Program-made: the position numbers and the translations under genes
Notes under the pieces: model-generated
What the model saw: the letters and a program-made list of their open reading frames with translations, nothing else
What the model was told of the DNA's origin: nothing
The model's database searches: none
Part shown: piece by piece, positions 34,579-45,952 of the stretch
Position numbering within the stretch: position 1 is the first letter of the stretch
How the letters are laid out: each line of letters opens with the position of its first letter
Source: Panagrolaimus kolymaensis
Taxonomy: Eukaryota; Nematoda; Chromadorea; Rhabditida; Panagrolaimidae
Assembly: GCA_028622995.1 (NCBI GenBank)
Contig: JAJQJQ010000026.1
Location: 2,790,001-2,854,000 of the forward strand
Reading direction: 5' to 3'
DNA: 64,000 bases

Positions 34579-35779
34579 TTAACGAAGATTTGCGCCATCG
34601 ATTAAAACAATTTTTTGTCCCTCTATTATTCACCGAAAAAAATACAAAACACCTTGTACCTAACTTTTGATAAATACAATACCTCTAGAAATGCTCTTTT
34701 GAAGTTCGGGAATAGCAGTTTCCACAAGACTTTGTTCATAACTGCTGAGCTTTCCAAATCCGAGAATCTTTTCAACACCATTTGGACCAAGTTCAAGGGG
34801 AGTTGAAAAATAATCCACGCTTTTAACAATATTTGATTCAACATAAGCACATTGAATTGTTTTCTTTCCTTGAAGGCCAGAAATTAAAGCATCAACGAAA
34901 CGTGCACCAGCATAGGCTATGGAAAGTGTTGCAGATCCTGCACCAGATTTAGCTTTAACTACTTCATCACCAGCTTCTTGAATACAAGAAGTAAGTTTTT
35001 CAATTTCTGATTGAGTGAATTTAACTGATGGTTGAACGTGAGAAAGAAGAGGAATAATCGTGATACCAGAGTGTCCGCCAATTACTGGAATAAGAATTTT
35101 GCTAGCATCAAGTTTCTAAAAGAAGGATATATAAATATTTTTGTCAACAAGAAAAAATATTTAACCTTGAGGTCAGCGATAAAAGTTTGAGCACGAACAA
35201 CATCCAATGTTGTGACGCCAAAAATTCGTTTGGGATCATAAACACCATTTTTCTTGTATACTTCTGCTGCAATGGGAACAGCCGAGTTGAGTGGATTCGT
35301 AATGATAGCGAGAAAAGCTTTAAGGCAAGCTTTAGCAGTAGCTTCCGCAAAATCCTTGACAATAACAGCGTTGACGGTGAAAAGATCATCACGTGTCATA
35401 CCAGGCTTACATGGAAGACCTCCACAAATTACGACTACATCAGCACCTTCTAGAGCTGAATGAAGACTTTCTGGGCCGGTATAAGCAGCTACTTGAGCAG
35501 GTGTGTCGATGTGAGAAATATCAACGCCAACTCCACCAGCAATATTAGAAACTCCATAAAGTTCAAGAGAAGCTATTTTGGGGTTAGTTTTGAGGAGAAG
35601 TCCCAGTGGTTGACCAACACCTCCACTAGCACCAAGAAGGGTAACCTGAAGGATAAAAAAAATTATACAGCCTTAAAAAAACTAAAGCCCTATACTTTAG
35701 GTTTGCTGCTTAAATTACGAGCACTGATTCGGGTGATGCCAGATGAAGCTTTGATGATAGGTTTGGAAGAGAAAACCAT
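34579..35779 (-). CDS. mdh-2: Mitochondrial malate dehydrogenase, with a changed specificity residue
   Basis: Exons 35779-35696, 35645-35166, 35115-34683 and 34622-34579 give 346 residues. A basic Ser-rich leader ([20 protein letters not shown]) precedes the Rossmann loop [14 protein letters not shown]. Conserved parts are [43 protein letters not shown] (catalytic Asp and substrate Arg) and [13 protein letters not shown] (catalytic His). The family oxidises malate to oxaloacetate with NAD in the TCA cycle. One key position differs: the mobile loop reads [10 protein letters not shown] where mitochondrial enzymes have G-V-P-R-K-P-G-M-T-R. The lost Arg is the one that pairs with the second carboxylate of malate. 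The minus-strand codon is TGT at 35418-35416. The last exon ([13 protein letters not shown]) is atypical and rests on the splice call. It is convergent with prickle. Confidence 0.93.
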
Positions 35780-36185
35780 TGTTGAAGAAGAAAAAAGTAA
35801 AACATTGATTAATATAAACTTATATAATCCAATTTAAAAAAATCATGAAAGAAATGAATAAATGAACCAAAAAGATTGATATACGCGTTAAATTAATTTA
35901 TCCAAAAATAATTAATCCTTTTAGAGTTTATTCTTCATTACATGAACGAAATTTTGTAATAAATGATTTACAAAATCATCGATTTTAAAATTTTGTTGAT
36001 ACAAAAATAAGTTACGATAAACAACACTATAAGTATATAGGCTTGATTTGCTATTTTTTGCGGGTTGATTATTTGTAGCAAATCATCTAATTTTGATTAA
36101 GACTTTCAGCATACTCTGACGAATTAGATTTACATTTTCATAGAAATTTGTAAATCCAACCTGTCTTGATATTAAAATTTTAAGC

Positions 36186-36942
36186 TTAAAGGACCATGTT
36201 CATTTGCTTCCTTTTTTCAAACACGCGTTTGATTATTCGCCGCTTCAGGATCACAAAATTCGTGTGAAGGCGGGAGAATTTCCTTCTTCAAATTTTTTAA
36301 AATTTTTTGGATTTTCTGAAGATAAGCATATGTATTTACTCTTCGAAGTAGCTTACGACCACTCAACATATTGATAGTAATGAATATGGGTATTATTAAT
36401 GCTACTAACCTTCTTCATGTAGGCGAAATCTTCAGAAAATCCAAAAAATTCTAAAAAATTTGAAGAAGGAAAATTTTCCCGCCTTCACACGAATTTTGTT
36501 ATCCTGAAGCGGCGAATAATCAAACGCGTGTTTGAAAAAAGGAAGCAAATGAACATGCAGGGATGTCGAAACAGTCTATTTAACCGGGTTAACTAAACCA
36601 CTTTTTTTGCTGGTTTACTAAACTGCTGGTTTGCTAAACCAGAAAATTTGCCGGTTAAGCTAACCGTTTTTGTGTTAACCACTTTTGAAAAAATGCCTTC
36701 AAAAAATCCTTGAAGAAAAGCAAAACGAAACATTTCATTGAGGCAGAGAACCAAAGAAAGACTCGTTTGTCTTCATTCAAAAAACGAAGCTTTCCGAAAA
36801 AGTGGTTTAGTAAACCAGCAATTTTTTCGTTTGATTGAAATTTGCTGGTTTAGTTAACCAGTAGCGTTTTGTGAACAATGCCAAAGTGGTTAATGAAACC
36901 AGCTAAGACTGTTTCGACATCGCTGTGAACATGGTCCTTTAA
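36186..36942. mobile_element. Long-armed TTAA-flanked MITE, interrupted by a hAT element
   Basis: The outer element runs 36190-36938 between TTAA copies at 36186 and 36939. Its ends are AGGACCATGTTCA and TGAACATGGTCCT. The left arm (36190-36322) is mirrored by 36429-36557 with few differences, so the element is a near-perfect fold-back with about 130-bp arms and a loop of about 106 bp. Removing the inserted element and one target copy leaves about 373 bp. No transposase is encoded. The TTAA-AGG ends resemble those of the prickle-intron MITE, although the arms differ. Confidence 0.85.
36558..36925. mobile_element. Non-autonomous hAT element (368 bp) nested in the outer MITE
   Basis: The ends are CAGGGATGTCGAAACAGTCT and, inverted, CAGCGATGTCGAAACAGTCT (19 of 20 match). 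They are flanked by a perfect 8-bp target duplication, TGAACATG, at 36550-36557 and 36926-36933. CAGGG-type ends plus 8-bp duplications are hAT hallmarks. Subterminal palindromic motifs of the form TGGTTTA-C/G-TAAACCA recur near 36585, 36611, 36626, 36802 and 36843. Such clusters serve as transposase binding sites in hAT families. There is no open frame. Confidence 0.9.
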
Positions 36943-36999
36943 CAAACGCATTTTTTTATTTTACAAAAAAGGCTAGATTTATTTCTAAATACATATAAT

Positions 37000-37205
37000 A
37001 AAATCAACATAAAATAAAATTAACGAAATCCAAAAAAACTTTCAATTTTATCAAAATTTTGGTTTGTATTTTAGGAGCTTTTTCGTAACCACTATTTATT
37101 CAAATATGTGATTCATCTCTGCAAAGTTCATTATAACCTTTTTTTATTAATGTTTCCTCGCCATTTCATAATGTTTATTTTGACATCCAAAGTATCAATC
37201 CATGA
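37000..37205. repeat. Diverged duplicate segment, copy A (copy B at 38930-39105)
   Basis: CAAATATGTGATTCATCT at 37101 recurs at 38988. The match extends over AGTTCAT-ATAACCTTTT and CGCCATTTCA-AATG in both directions with small indels. Copy A lies in the 3' flank of the two-TM gene. Confidence 0.65.
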
Positions 37206-37268
37206 CAGCCTTGAATTAAATAATAATTTTTTTGTGAGTTTTAGATTCATCAAAAATTTTTAATAAAA

Positions 37269-38049
37269 TCAAGCGATTTCATTGTATAAATCATTTGCCC
37301 AATCTTTGCAGTTGTAGCATCCTAGACAAGGATGATCCAAGCCATCCCGCATTTCTTCAAATGCCTAAATTTTGTAATTTCAAAGAGATACTAAAAAATC
37401 AATTACCGATTCGATAAATTCATAAGACCTTTCTGTTGATGAAACTTGAAGCGTCTTACAAGTTGGGTTAGTGTAGAAACCGAAACGACGCCGTTTTAGT
37501 TGAGTTATTGCATCGTAAAGTACGGTATGTTCTCCATTGCATTTTCTGCAATACAGTTCAATGAGAACGAAACGATGTTTATTTTGAGCTACAAAAAATT
37601 ATTAAAGTACGAAACAGGGGAGAGCTTCAAAAAAGTTCAAAAAAACTTACGTATCGCATAAAAAACAACTCCTGTAAAAACAGAGAACACAATTAAAATC
37701 ACCGCTATTGGTATTGTAATAGACAGAGACAGTGAAGATACTAAAAAAGGGTTATTAACCAAGAAGAATGTTAAAAATGCTTACACGCCGCCGCAACAAT
37801 GGCCCCAATTCCGAGTAATCCGATTAGAATCAAAAAGACTCCGAAACCTCTTGGACATCTGACTTTATAAAGAGGAAATTCAGCAAGTGTAATACTTTTA
37901 GAATAAAGGGAGTCGTCTGTGTCCAAAGAACAAGGTAAAGATCCTTTTTCAAATCCTCCGTCAAGGGTGGAGAGAATATAATTTCCGATAAATGAATTCA
38001 TTTTTGGATCATAATCGAGAATTTTAGTTTCTTCTTGATGACTATCCAT
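37269..38049 (-). CDS. Small two-transmembrane protein with Cys-rich C-terminal part
   Basis: Exons 38049-37785, 37740-37651, 37588-37407 and 37364-37269 give 210 residues with every phase closing, which supports a real gene. The order is: an 80-residue acidic N-terminal part (MDSHQEETKILDYDPKMNSF), a first membrane segment (GFGVFLILIGLLGIGAIVAA), a second (SLSITIPIAVILIVFSVFTG), then a soluble tail with YCRKCNGEHTVLYDAI, a KRRRFGFYT patch and HPCLGCYNCKDWANDL. The paired CxxC motifs could bind a metal or form disulphides. I do not recognise the family. It could start at 38082, but the ATG at 38049 opens the acidic segment better. A diverged copy of its 3' flank lies upstream. Confidence 0.7.
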
Positions 38050-39493
38050 GATGAGGATAATGCTTGAATAGCTTAAAGTCAATATTTTAGTTAACGAATG
38101 ACACCAAATGTATTGATCTTAGACAAATTTTTTAAAGTTTTATTTATTTTATGTGATAAAAAAAACACCCAAAAAATTAGGTCAAGTTTTATAGCGACCA
38201 TAATGAATCTTGTCAAATTTTGAAGAAAAAAAGAAGTTTGAATTGTAAATTTAAATTTGAAAGAAAACAGTATTACCCAAAGAGAAAACTATAAATTAAT
38301 CTTCATTCGTTTCCTAGGAGATTCTGCTGCAAAAAACCCTTAGTGACTATCCACTTTGTTATTAGAAAATGAGACTATTTGCATTCTCAATAAGCAAAAC
38401 AGTGTGTGACTCTTTTTTAACCTATAATCAAGAAAAGGAATCCAGAAACTTTTACCGTTTATTTGCCGGAAAGGATCACAAAAAAGACGAAAATGATTCT
38501 TATAAAAAACAACTGGTGATTCTTAATTGAGAAGTCTTATCAAAGTACATTTATTTTTCCGATTTGCACTTTTTGATTACTGTTAAAGTATCTCTCGGTT
38601 ATATGAAACAAAAAAGTATTAGTTAAAATTATAAATAGTGAAGATTAAGAAATACATAAATTAAATATTTTCAAACTCTAAAACTTTAAAAAATCTCCAA
38701 TTTAATCCATACAAGGTTACATCAGAATAAAAACAAAATAAAAATAGAAATGAATAAGAAAATTTCTTACAACGAGAACCACTTTATTTAAAACAAAAAA
38801 TTGGATTAAATTCATCCACATTGAATTTAAACAGACGATAGTTGTTGTAATCGATAAAAAAAGTTTATAAACATTAAAAATCTAAAAGAAAAATGTAAAT
38901 CCAAGCAAGCTTCTTTGAAAAATCAATAATCAACAAAATAAAATAACCGAAATCAAACAACTATTTTTAGAATTTTTTAAAATCTTTCAAATATGTGATT
39001 CATCTGCAAAGTTCATAATAACCTTTTCTTATTTGGTCCAAATGTTTCGTTCTTCCGCCATTTCACAATGCTTATTTTTGACACCCAATGTATTTAATTC
39101 ATGAGAGTTTAGAACAACCTCTTCGTGTGATTCTAGGGAACAAAGTGAAAGAGACTTTGATTGATGAGGAAATTTTTTTATGGATTCGCGATCTTCTTTT
39201 AATTTTTTTCATGTTAATTATTTTTGTACGATTTATTCTGCTTTTCTTGTGTTTAATATTTGTTATACAAAATCTAATTTGTATAGTTTTTTTGAATTGT
39301 AAATTTATTTTTATTATTTATTTTTAAAAGAATGAAAGATAGTGTTCTTCTTAGAAATATGGCTAACAATGAGCAAAAATTAAGACAATCCGAAAACCCG
39401 TTTATAAAACAAGGATAATAAAATTTTGATTTAAAAAAAGGACGACAAAATATACAAAAACCATTTTACTCATTAAAGATTTTTAAATTTATT
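38050..39493. other. Intergenic region
   Basis: It contains the promoter side of the two-TM gene and the 3' flank of the CCCH gene. A 53-codon plus-strand frame (38369-38530) and a 79-codon Phe/Ile/Leu-rich frame (39088-39327) are open but have no support. The duplicate segment B lies at 38930-39105. Confidence 0.5.
38930..39105. repeat. Diverged duplicate segment, copy B
   Basis: Partner of 37000-37205 in the same orientation, about 1.9 kb away. No remnant of the two-TM coding exons was found beside it. Confidence 0.6.
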
Positions 39494-42310
39494 TTATGCC
39501 CGAGCAAGTGGACTTTGATACTCGTTATTTTTTCTTTTTTCACGCATTGTTAACGGCCTATCTTCAAGTTGAGCTTCAACTCGACGGGGTGAACGACTTC
39601 GAGATCTCTCACGATATTTAGTGGATCCACCTTCTGTTCTTCCACCATAATCACGACGTTCTCTCTCCCGATATGGTTCCCGACGATATGATGATGAATC
39701 ACCTCCTCCTCCTCTGCCACCGCCTTCCCATCTTGAATCAAATCTCTCTCCATGTCTTCGAGGAGGAGCATATCGATCAGCTTCATTGAATCCTCGTGAA
39801 CCGCCACCACGGCCTCTAGATGTTGGAGGTCCATATCTTGATGAGCCACGATATTCACTTTCATCATAAGATTGTTGTTGATAAGGTTCATCAAAACGAC
39901 TTGGTCGCTCTTCATAATTATTGTATTGTGGTCTTTCATTATAACCTCTTTTTGAATAACCTCGATCATATTCTCGACGTTCACCATATTGTTGTTCTTC
40001 ATCTTCACGGAATCTTCCACGAGGTGCCGCTTCATTTATAACATTGCCGCCACTACTTCCTTGAGGCTGTTGCTCAGGTTCATGAAGTTTAAATTCATTA
40101 ACCATTTGTAATTGCTTTTCAACTAAAGATTTAAAATGTGGATCATCCAAACTTGCTGAAACTGGTGGTTGTTGAACTGCAGCTGCAGCAGCGGCAGAAG
40201 GGCCACCATTGGCTGAAAATGTTGGTGGTGCACCATTTATTGGAACTTGTTGAGCTGAAGGAATTGCAGGTGTTGGTCGTTGTCTTGGATCAACTGGAGC
40301 TGGACGAGTTCGAGGATCTCGGGACAATATGGTTGCTGGTTTGTCTCCTAATAATGAAGTTTTTGGTGGTGGATGAGATGATGGAGAAGCTGCTGCTGCT
40401 GGTGTTGGAGTAGGCATATTTTGACCAAACATATTGCTTGCACGATCAAATTGTTTTTGTATTATTGATTGTATTCTTGGATCATCTTTAAATCGATCGG
40501 ATGTAATTTTTTTCAAAAAAGCAATGTCATAATCAGGGGCCGATTCAGCGAGAGGGATTAAACGATAGACTCGTTCTTTAGCAATTCTGGTTGGGGATTC
40601 AGGAGAATCAGCTATGATAACAGGTGTCTGCTTAACGGGTGAATTCATAAGATCTGAAAACTGTATATTTAAGAATATAAAAATAATTAAAGAAATTTTT
40701 ACCATCCAAATTTATCACATTTGTAGTCATTCCACTATTCATTGGATCTTCAGCAAGTTGATCCAACATATCTGTGATTGACATACTATTAGGAGAAAGA
40801 ACTTTGGGTGCTTCAGGTGCATAATTATTAATTATTTGTTCTTTAGGGGATGAATATGCAACTGCAGCTTCATCAACGATCATTTGTTCATCGGGATCTT
40901 GAGCGGCTGTCATTGCAACAAATGGTTGGGGTTCATTAACTGATTTAGTTTCTTTTTCTGCATTTGTGTTTTTACCAAAATCATGCACGGAATCCGCTAA
41001 CACCATCATAGGTTGCTGTTGTTGTTGTTGTTGTTCTCTTGGAGGTGAAGATATTAATGGATGGTAGGAAGATGGTTGAGGAGCTGCATTAGGAGGAGGT
41101 CTGCGTAATAATACTTTTCTTTTTGCTTGGTGTTGAGGAATAACTATTCTCGAAGCTAAAGCTTCATCTTGTACCATCTTAAAAAATAGAATATATAAAA
41201 TTTTAAAATACACAAATAAATAAAACAAACCTGTTCAAAGATGGTTCGAGTATAATCATTCAATGGAACATGAGAATATTTGCAAGGACTTTTATCACAT
41301 CTTCCTTCATGAAACGCTTTACATGGATATTCGCCATGAAGTAAAGTGCATGCAAGACCTTTCTTACAAAAACCTTGTTGATAAAATTTACACAATTCTG
41401 GTTTACGATTCGAATGAGCCGCATTATGACTATATGCGCAATTTTCTCCATCACGACAATATCCTTCTCTAAAGAATTTGCATAATACTGCTTCCGTCCA
41501 TGCTGCTCGTCGTCGAGGAGGTAATTGAGGGACATCGGGTGAAAGGGCTTGTCGTTTAGCTTGATATGAATCATCGGGAGATGATGGGCCACGTTTTCTA
41601 AAATAAACATTTTTAGTTAATAAAAAATTGATATATTAAAAAATTATGTACTTTGAATTAACATCTTCATCTTTCGCAACGGGACTATTTCCTTGGGTGG
41701 TTGTCGTTATTGCTGGAGCTGTCGTTGCGGGTGTTGTGGAAGTTTTTGTTGTAGTTACTGAATTAGATGTCTAAAAATTTAAATGTTTGCATAAACTTTT
41801 TTTCTTTTGCTTTATTATTTATTTTTTTAATGCAAAAAATTTTTTGCTTGTATCAAAGCTTCGAGGCTTTTTCTCATTGCTTTATTCTGCAATTTTGAAA
41901 TTTTCTCTTTGCTTTTTTAATATTTTTTTTGCTTCTTTGCTTAATTTTTTTTTGAATAATAAAAATGTTTACCGATTGACTTTCAGACGAAGGAGTTTCA
42001 AGTAAAGGTTCTCGAGGGGTTTCTGTAAAAATAAAAATTAAAAAAATCTTTTAAAATGTTTAACCGTACCTGACGATGTAACATTTGAGGGTGCAGCACT
42101 CTGACGAGCTTCCTCATCTTCGTCATCCATAATTTCCCCATCTTCGGGTAATTCACCATCCTCTACGTCATCAACTATTTGGGCATTTTCTGAATTTGAA
42201 TTATCCATATTTTCTTCTTGCTCATTTAAATTTGTATCGTCAGTAATTTGCATTTCACTAATACTTTTCTCTGGGCTTTGAGTATCTATTGCTTCTTTAT
42301 TCGTAGACAT
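39494..42310 (-). CDS. CCCH zinc-finger RNA-binding protein, ZC3H4/ZC3H6 (suppressor of sable) type
   Basis: Exons 42310-42070, 42022-41973, 41770-41652, 41597-41231, 41177-40703 and 40653-39494 give 803 residues in closed phase. Exon 4 holds three CCCH fingers in tandem: LCKFFREGYCRDGENCAYSH, LCKFYQQGFCKKGLACTLLH and PCKAFHEGRCDKSPCKYSH. Their spacing and the order F(Y)xxGxC match ZC3H4/6 and Drosophila Su(s). The N-terminus is acidic (DGELPEDGEIMDDEDEE), a Thr/Pro linker follows, and a Gln run lies at about 41015-41035. The C-terminal third is an RGG/ER/RS-rich tail (RGRGGGSRGF; YRERSRSRSPRR) suited to RNA binding and nuclear speckle location. Relatives restrict non-coding and aberrant transcription in the nucleus with the Restrictor/ARS2 machinery. 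That role here is inferred from the finger array. Confidence 0.88.
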
Positions 42311-45300
42311 TACAAAGACATATGTGTGCGAATGTATATTAGAATAACCTTGAAAGAAAAAGAGAGATTAGAAAAATTAAAGAATGCTTTAAAAAATTTA
42401 AGTTTGAAAATAATTTTTCACGTTCACGAAATTAAAAAATTCTAAGTCTGCGCGGAAAAAAGTTATGGGAACGAACAAGAAAAATCGGATAAGAGTTTGG
42501 AAAAATAGGGATAAAATTTGCTTCTGTGACATTAAAGCTCGCAAAAGCCTGAAATGCTTGATTTATTTTTTGTGAAGTAATAATACTCGTGATTTCGAAT
42601 AGTCATGTCGAAATAATTTCAATGTATAATGAATGATTAACCACTTTCGTCAAACAGCATAAACATAGGAAATAGAATTCAATATTTTCTAAATAAAAAT
42701 GCAATTGTTAGTTATTTTAACCATTCTCGTATTTTTTTGTTGTTGTTGATCAAAGTTTAGAAATATCAGCATTTTTTCAATTTAATATGCAACTTTGTAA
42801 TCCAAACTTCCGCATTTCTGCTTAAACCATTGCTTGAAAAAAAAATATGAGAAAATAATAAAATGGCAAGTATGAGTTTTTTCCGTTCATTTTGTTGACC
42901 ACCTTTGCTTCATCAAATGTCCTAGAGAGTCCACTTATTCATGCCTTCTTTGTATTTCGTGATAAGAAAGACAACAAAAAATAATAATAATTGCAAAATG
43001 TCAATTAATGAGAGAGTCTTTCCACCCACTTATTAGAATGAATGAAAATGTTAGCCCGACCACTTTCTCCTTCCTACAAATGGCGGCATTAAGCTAAATG
43101 AAAAAAAAAGAAACTTAATTAATATTTCCTAACTAGCAATTCTTCTTCCCGCTTAATTTTTTTTGTCTTCGAAAAATAAATATGTGGGATGATAACTTGA
43201 AGAAAAAAAAGAGAGGCTATAAGAAATTTTTTTACACGATTTCTAGTTTTTTTTGAAGGATACGTCATCAACAAAAACCTGTCTCCGTCATCACATGTTT
43301 TCATGATTTTAATTTTTTTGAATAAAAAACAGCGTTAAATCTTAATAAATGCAAAAAAACCTTTTAGAACTAAAGGTCGAAAAAAATCATACTGTAGCTT
43401 TAATATTTTTATAGTTTCAAAAAGAAAAAAATGCGGCTGCCTGTTTTTTTTTTCGAAGTCTAAAAACTAAAAAGGCTAATCTGCGTTTAAAAAAAATGTC
43501 ATCATTTTTCAAAAACATATTTTTAAATAATTAAAAAAACAAGCATATTTTGTATATTTTGAAATACCCTAAAAAATGCAATCTCTTTGTGACTGGCTGC
43601 CTATGTCATATCGAAGAAAAAAAGAAGTACAAATGTGCGCCGGTTCATTGCTCCGAAAATGCGTTCGACTGTTATACCATTTAGGTTCATTCCTTTTCTT
43701 TTTTCAAAAATCAAAAAATACACCATTTCCCTGAAAAGTATCGTATGCAATGAAATGAAATTTTAGGCCTATGCACTAAAGAAAGCAGAGTCGCTGGACT
43801 TTTGAGCAGCAGTCGTTTGTCGTATGACGAAAGCACGATGCTTGCCTGCCAGTCGCATTATTACTATTGTGTGTGCGCTTTTTTCTTCTCTAACCAGAGA
43901 GTTTTATGAAAGCATAAAAATTAACTAAAATAAATTAACAAAAAACAAACAAAATAACGAAATTTGCGCATGATGCTTTTTTTGGTTAGAAAATTACGAG
44001 CGGCACTTTGTTCTCATTTTTTGATGACAGTTTTAAAGCTGATATCTCTCTTTTTTTACAGGTTTGTGAGTACCGTAATCCCTTTGAAAAAAAAAAGTAT
44101 GTTAGAAGGTAGTATTTTTTTGACTCTGAAACATTGGTAGAACGTTTTTGAACCATTTTAACAACAACTCTTTACTTTCGGAAATTTTTCAATCGTTAAA
44201 ATGTGCCATCGATGAAAATGATAACACATATGAAACGTTGAGGATTCCGATTGATAGTATCCAGCGTCGGCAACACACAAAGAGATTGTAACATCATCAT
44301 TTTTTAATGCTGCGTATCAACGCTGCTCATAAGCACATCTTCTCTTCTTCATATTGTTTTAAAAGCTATTCTCAATGGTTAAATAATCGTGATATATATA
44401 TATAAAAAGGCGAATTTTAACGAAGAATCAACTACTATATAAATTGAGCTGCTGAGTCTTTTCAGTTGGTCGTGAAGTGAAATGAATGAATTTAGATAGA
44501 AAAAAATGGACGCATAAAAATTGCAAAGCAACGCTCAGTTGGCGTTTGCGACTTAGACTGAGAACTACTCTGCTTTCGATGAAAAAATGAAAAAATGAAG
44601 GCAGCGACGACCCATTTTTTCCGATGTGTGGCTGTTTGTCTTTTTTTCTCCATATTTAAGCAAGGTCGTGCGTAACATTGTATTCCTCCGAAAAGGCTGC
44701 ACAATCAATATTTCTCTGTTTCTTTTCCGCTCTCTTCTAAATGTTTGAATAAAAAAGAAATATATAAAAATTAATTTTTAGGGCGGTTTTTTCATCTTTC
44801 AAAAAATGTATTCCTCCTTCGTTTTTTTTAAATCTTCATTTTTTGAGTGTCGGTTTTTTTCTGTGTTGTTCGGCTCATATTAAAAAGTTAATGTGGTGTG
44901 TTTCTCTTTTTTGTTTTGTTGATTGTCGTCGTCCTTGTCACATTTGAATTAACTAAGGCTAAAAATCGATGTTGAAGAGTGAAAAAAAAAATCGAATCGC
45001 ATGATGTTAAAGAATCGATGAAAAAAAAGAAGAAACAAAATGAAAAAAATAGCAAAGACATAAATAAAAATGAGGTTTACTTTGGAAGATAAGAAAGCCG
45101 GAGAAATTTTTTTTTGATAGATGCATCTCCGGAAAATAATTAATGTCTTTTTTTCTCATAAAAACTTAAAAAAAAATCGATGTTGTTAAAAGCAAAACGG
45201 AAGTTATCGATTACATATTCGTAAAAATATGTATTTATGTCATAATGACCAGACATCGTATTCAGTTGATGAATGTCTTGACGGAAGTAAATAAATTTCA

Positions 45301-45952
45301 ACCATTAAAAATTCGTCGAATGAAAACTTTAAAAAACTACGTTCTTTAGACAAAAAATAATAATCATCGTTTCCCCACACTTTTTTAGTTAAAAAATTAA
45401 AATTTAATAGTTTTTTTTACTATGGAAAAACAATGAAAATGCATAGTTTTTCAATCGAAATGAATGAATTAAGAAAGATAAATAAAATCAAAAGAATTTA
45501 TTTCTGTGTGGATACAAGCCTTAATTTGATGCAGATAGGGTTTTTTCTCTCCAAAAAACTATGCTTTAATCGATTTTTTCTTAAACAAAAAATGAAGCAA
45601 GAGAAAGTCAAACAAGAAAAAATTGTCTTTAATTCAGTTGGAAAAAAATTACATAAGAAGCATTTCTATAAAAAAAAACCACTAATTTTTTATCATCTTA
45701 CCACGAAATTGATTATTAGTATTTATTTGCGTGGTTGAAAGAGTAACATCATCATATCTATGTGCATATTATTTTCTTTTTCTCTTTTTCTCTTTTTGAT
45801 TGCAGTAAACATTTGATTTTTGATTAATTTTTTTTATTTGCTGTTTTGGACGTGTCAAACTTTTTGAAGCTATTTTTTTATTTTTCTTCGAAAAATTATT
45901 ATCCTTTGAAGTGTTTTTTTTAGTAATACATTTGGGTAAATTATATTTATAT
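42311..45952. other. 3.6-kb gene-free divergent region
   Basis: Between the CCCH gene start and the MFS gene start. The left and centre are A-rich and the last few hundred bases T-rich on the plus strand. TATA-like tracts occur near 44393 (TATATATATAAAAAGG) and 44434 (CTATATAAATTG), but no transcript can be tied to them. Frames such as 45433-45738 are low-complexity. No RNA gene or mobile element is recognised. Confidence 0.5.

Larger units (their letters stand above)
35780..37268. other. Intergenic region carrying nested MITEs
   Basis: The MDH promoter side (35780-36185) has no recognisable gene. The rest is mostly the nested elements at 36186-36942 and a duplicated flank at 37000-37205. 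Confidence 0.6.

Noticed and set aside
38369..38530. 53-codon plus-strand frame starting MRLFAFSISK
   Set aside because: Open and of balanced composition, but isolated, with no homology or gene context to support it.
39088..39327. 79-codon frame rich in Phe, Ile and Leu
   Set aside because: Begins inside the duplicated repeat and is a translation of T-rich sequence. The apparent membrane helices are a composition effect.
44391..44450. TATA-box-like tracts
   Set aside because: AT-rich DNA gives such strings often. No gene start is close enough to link them to.
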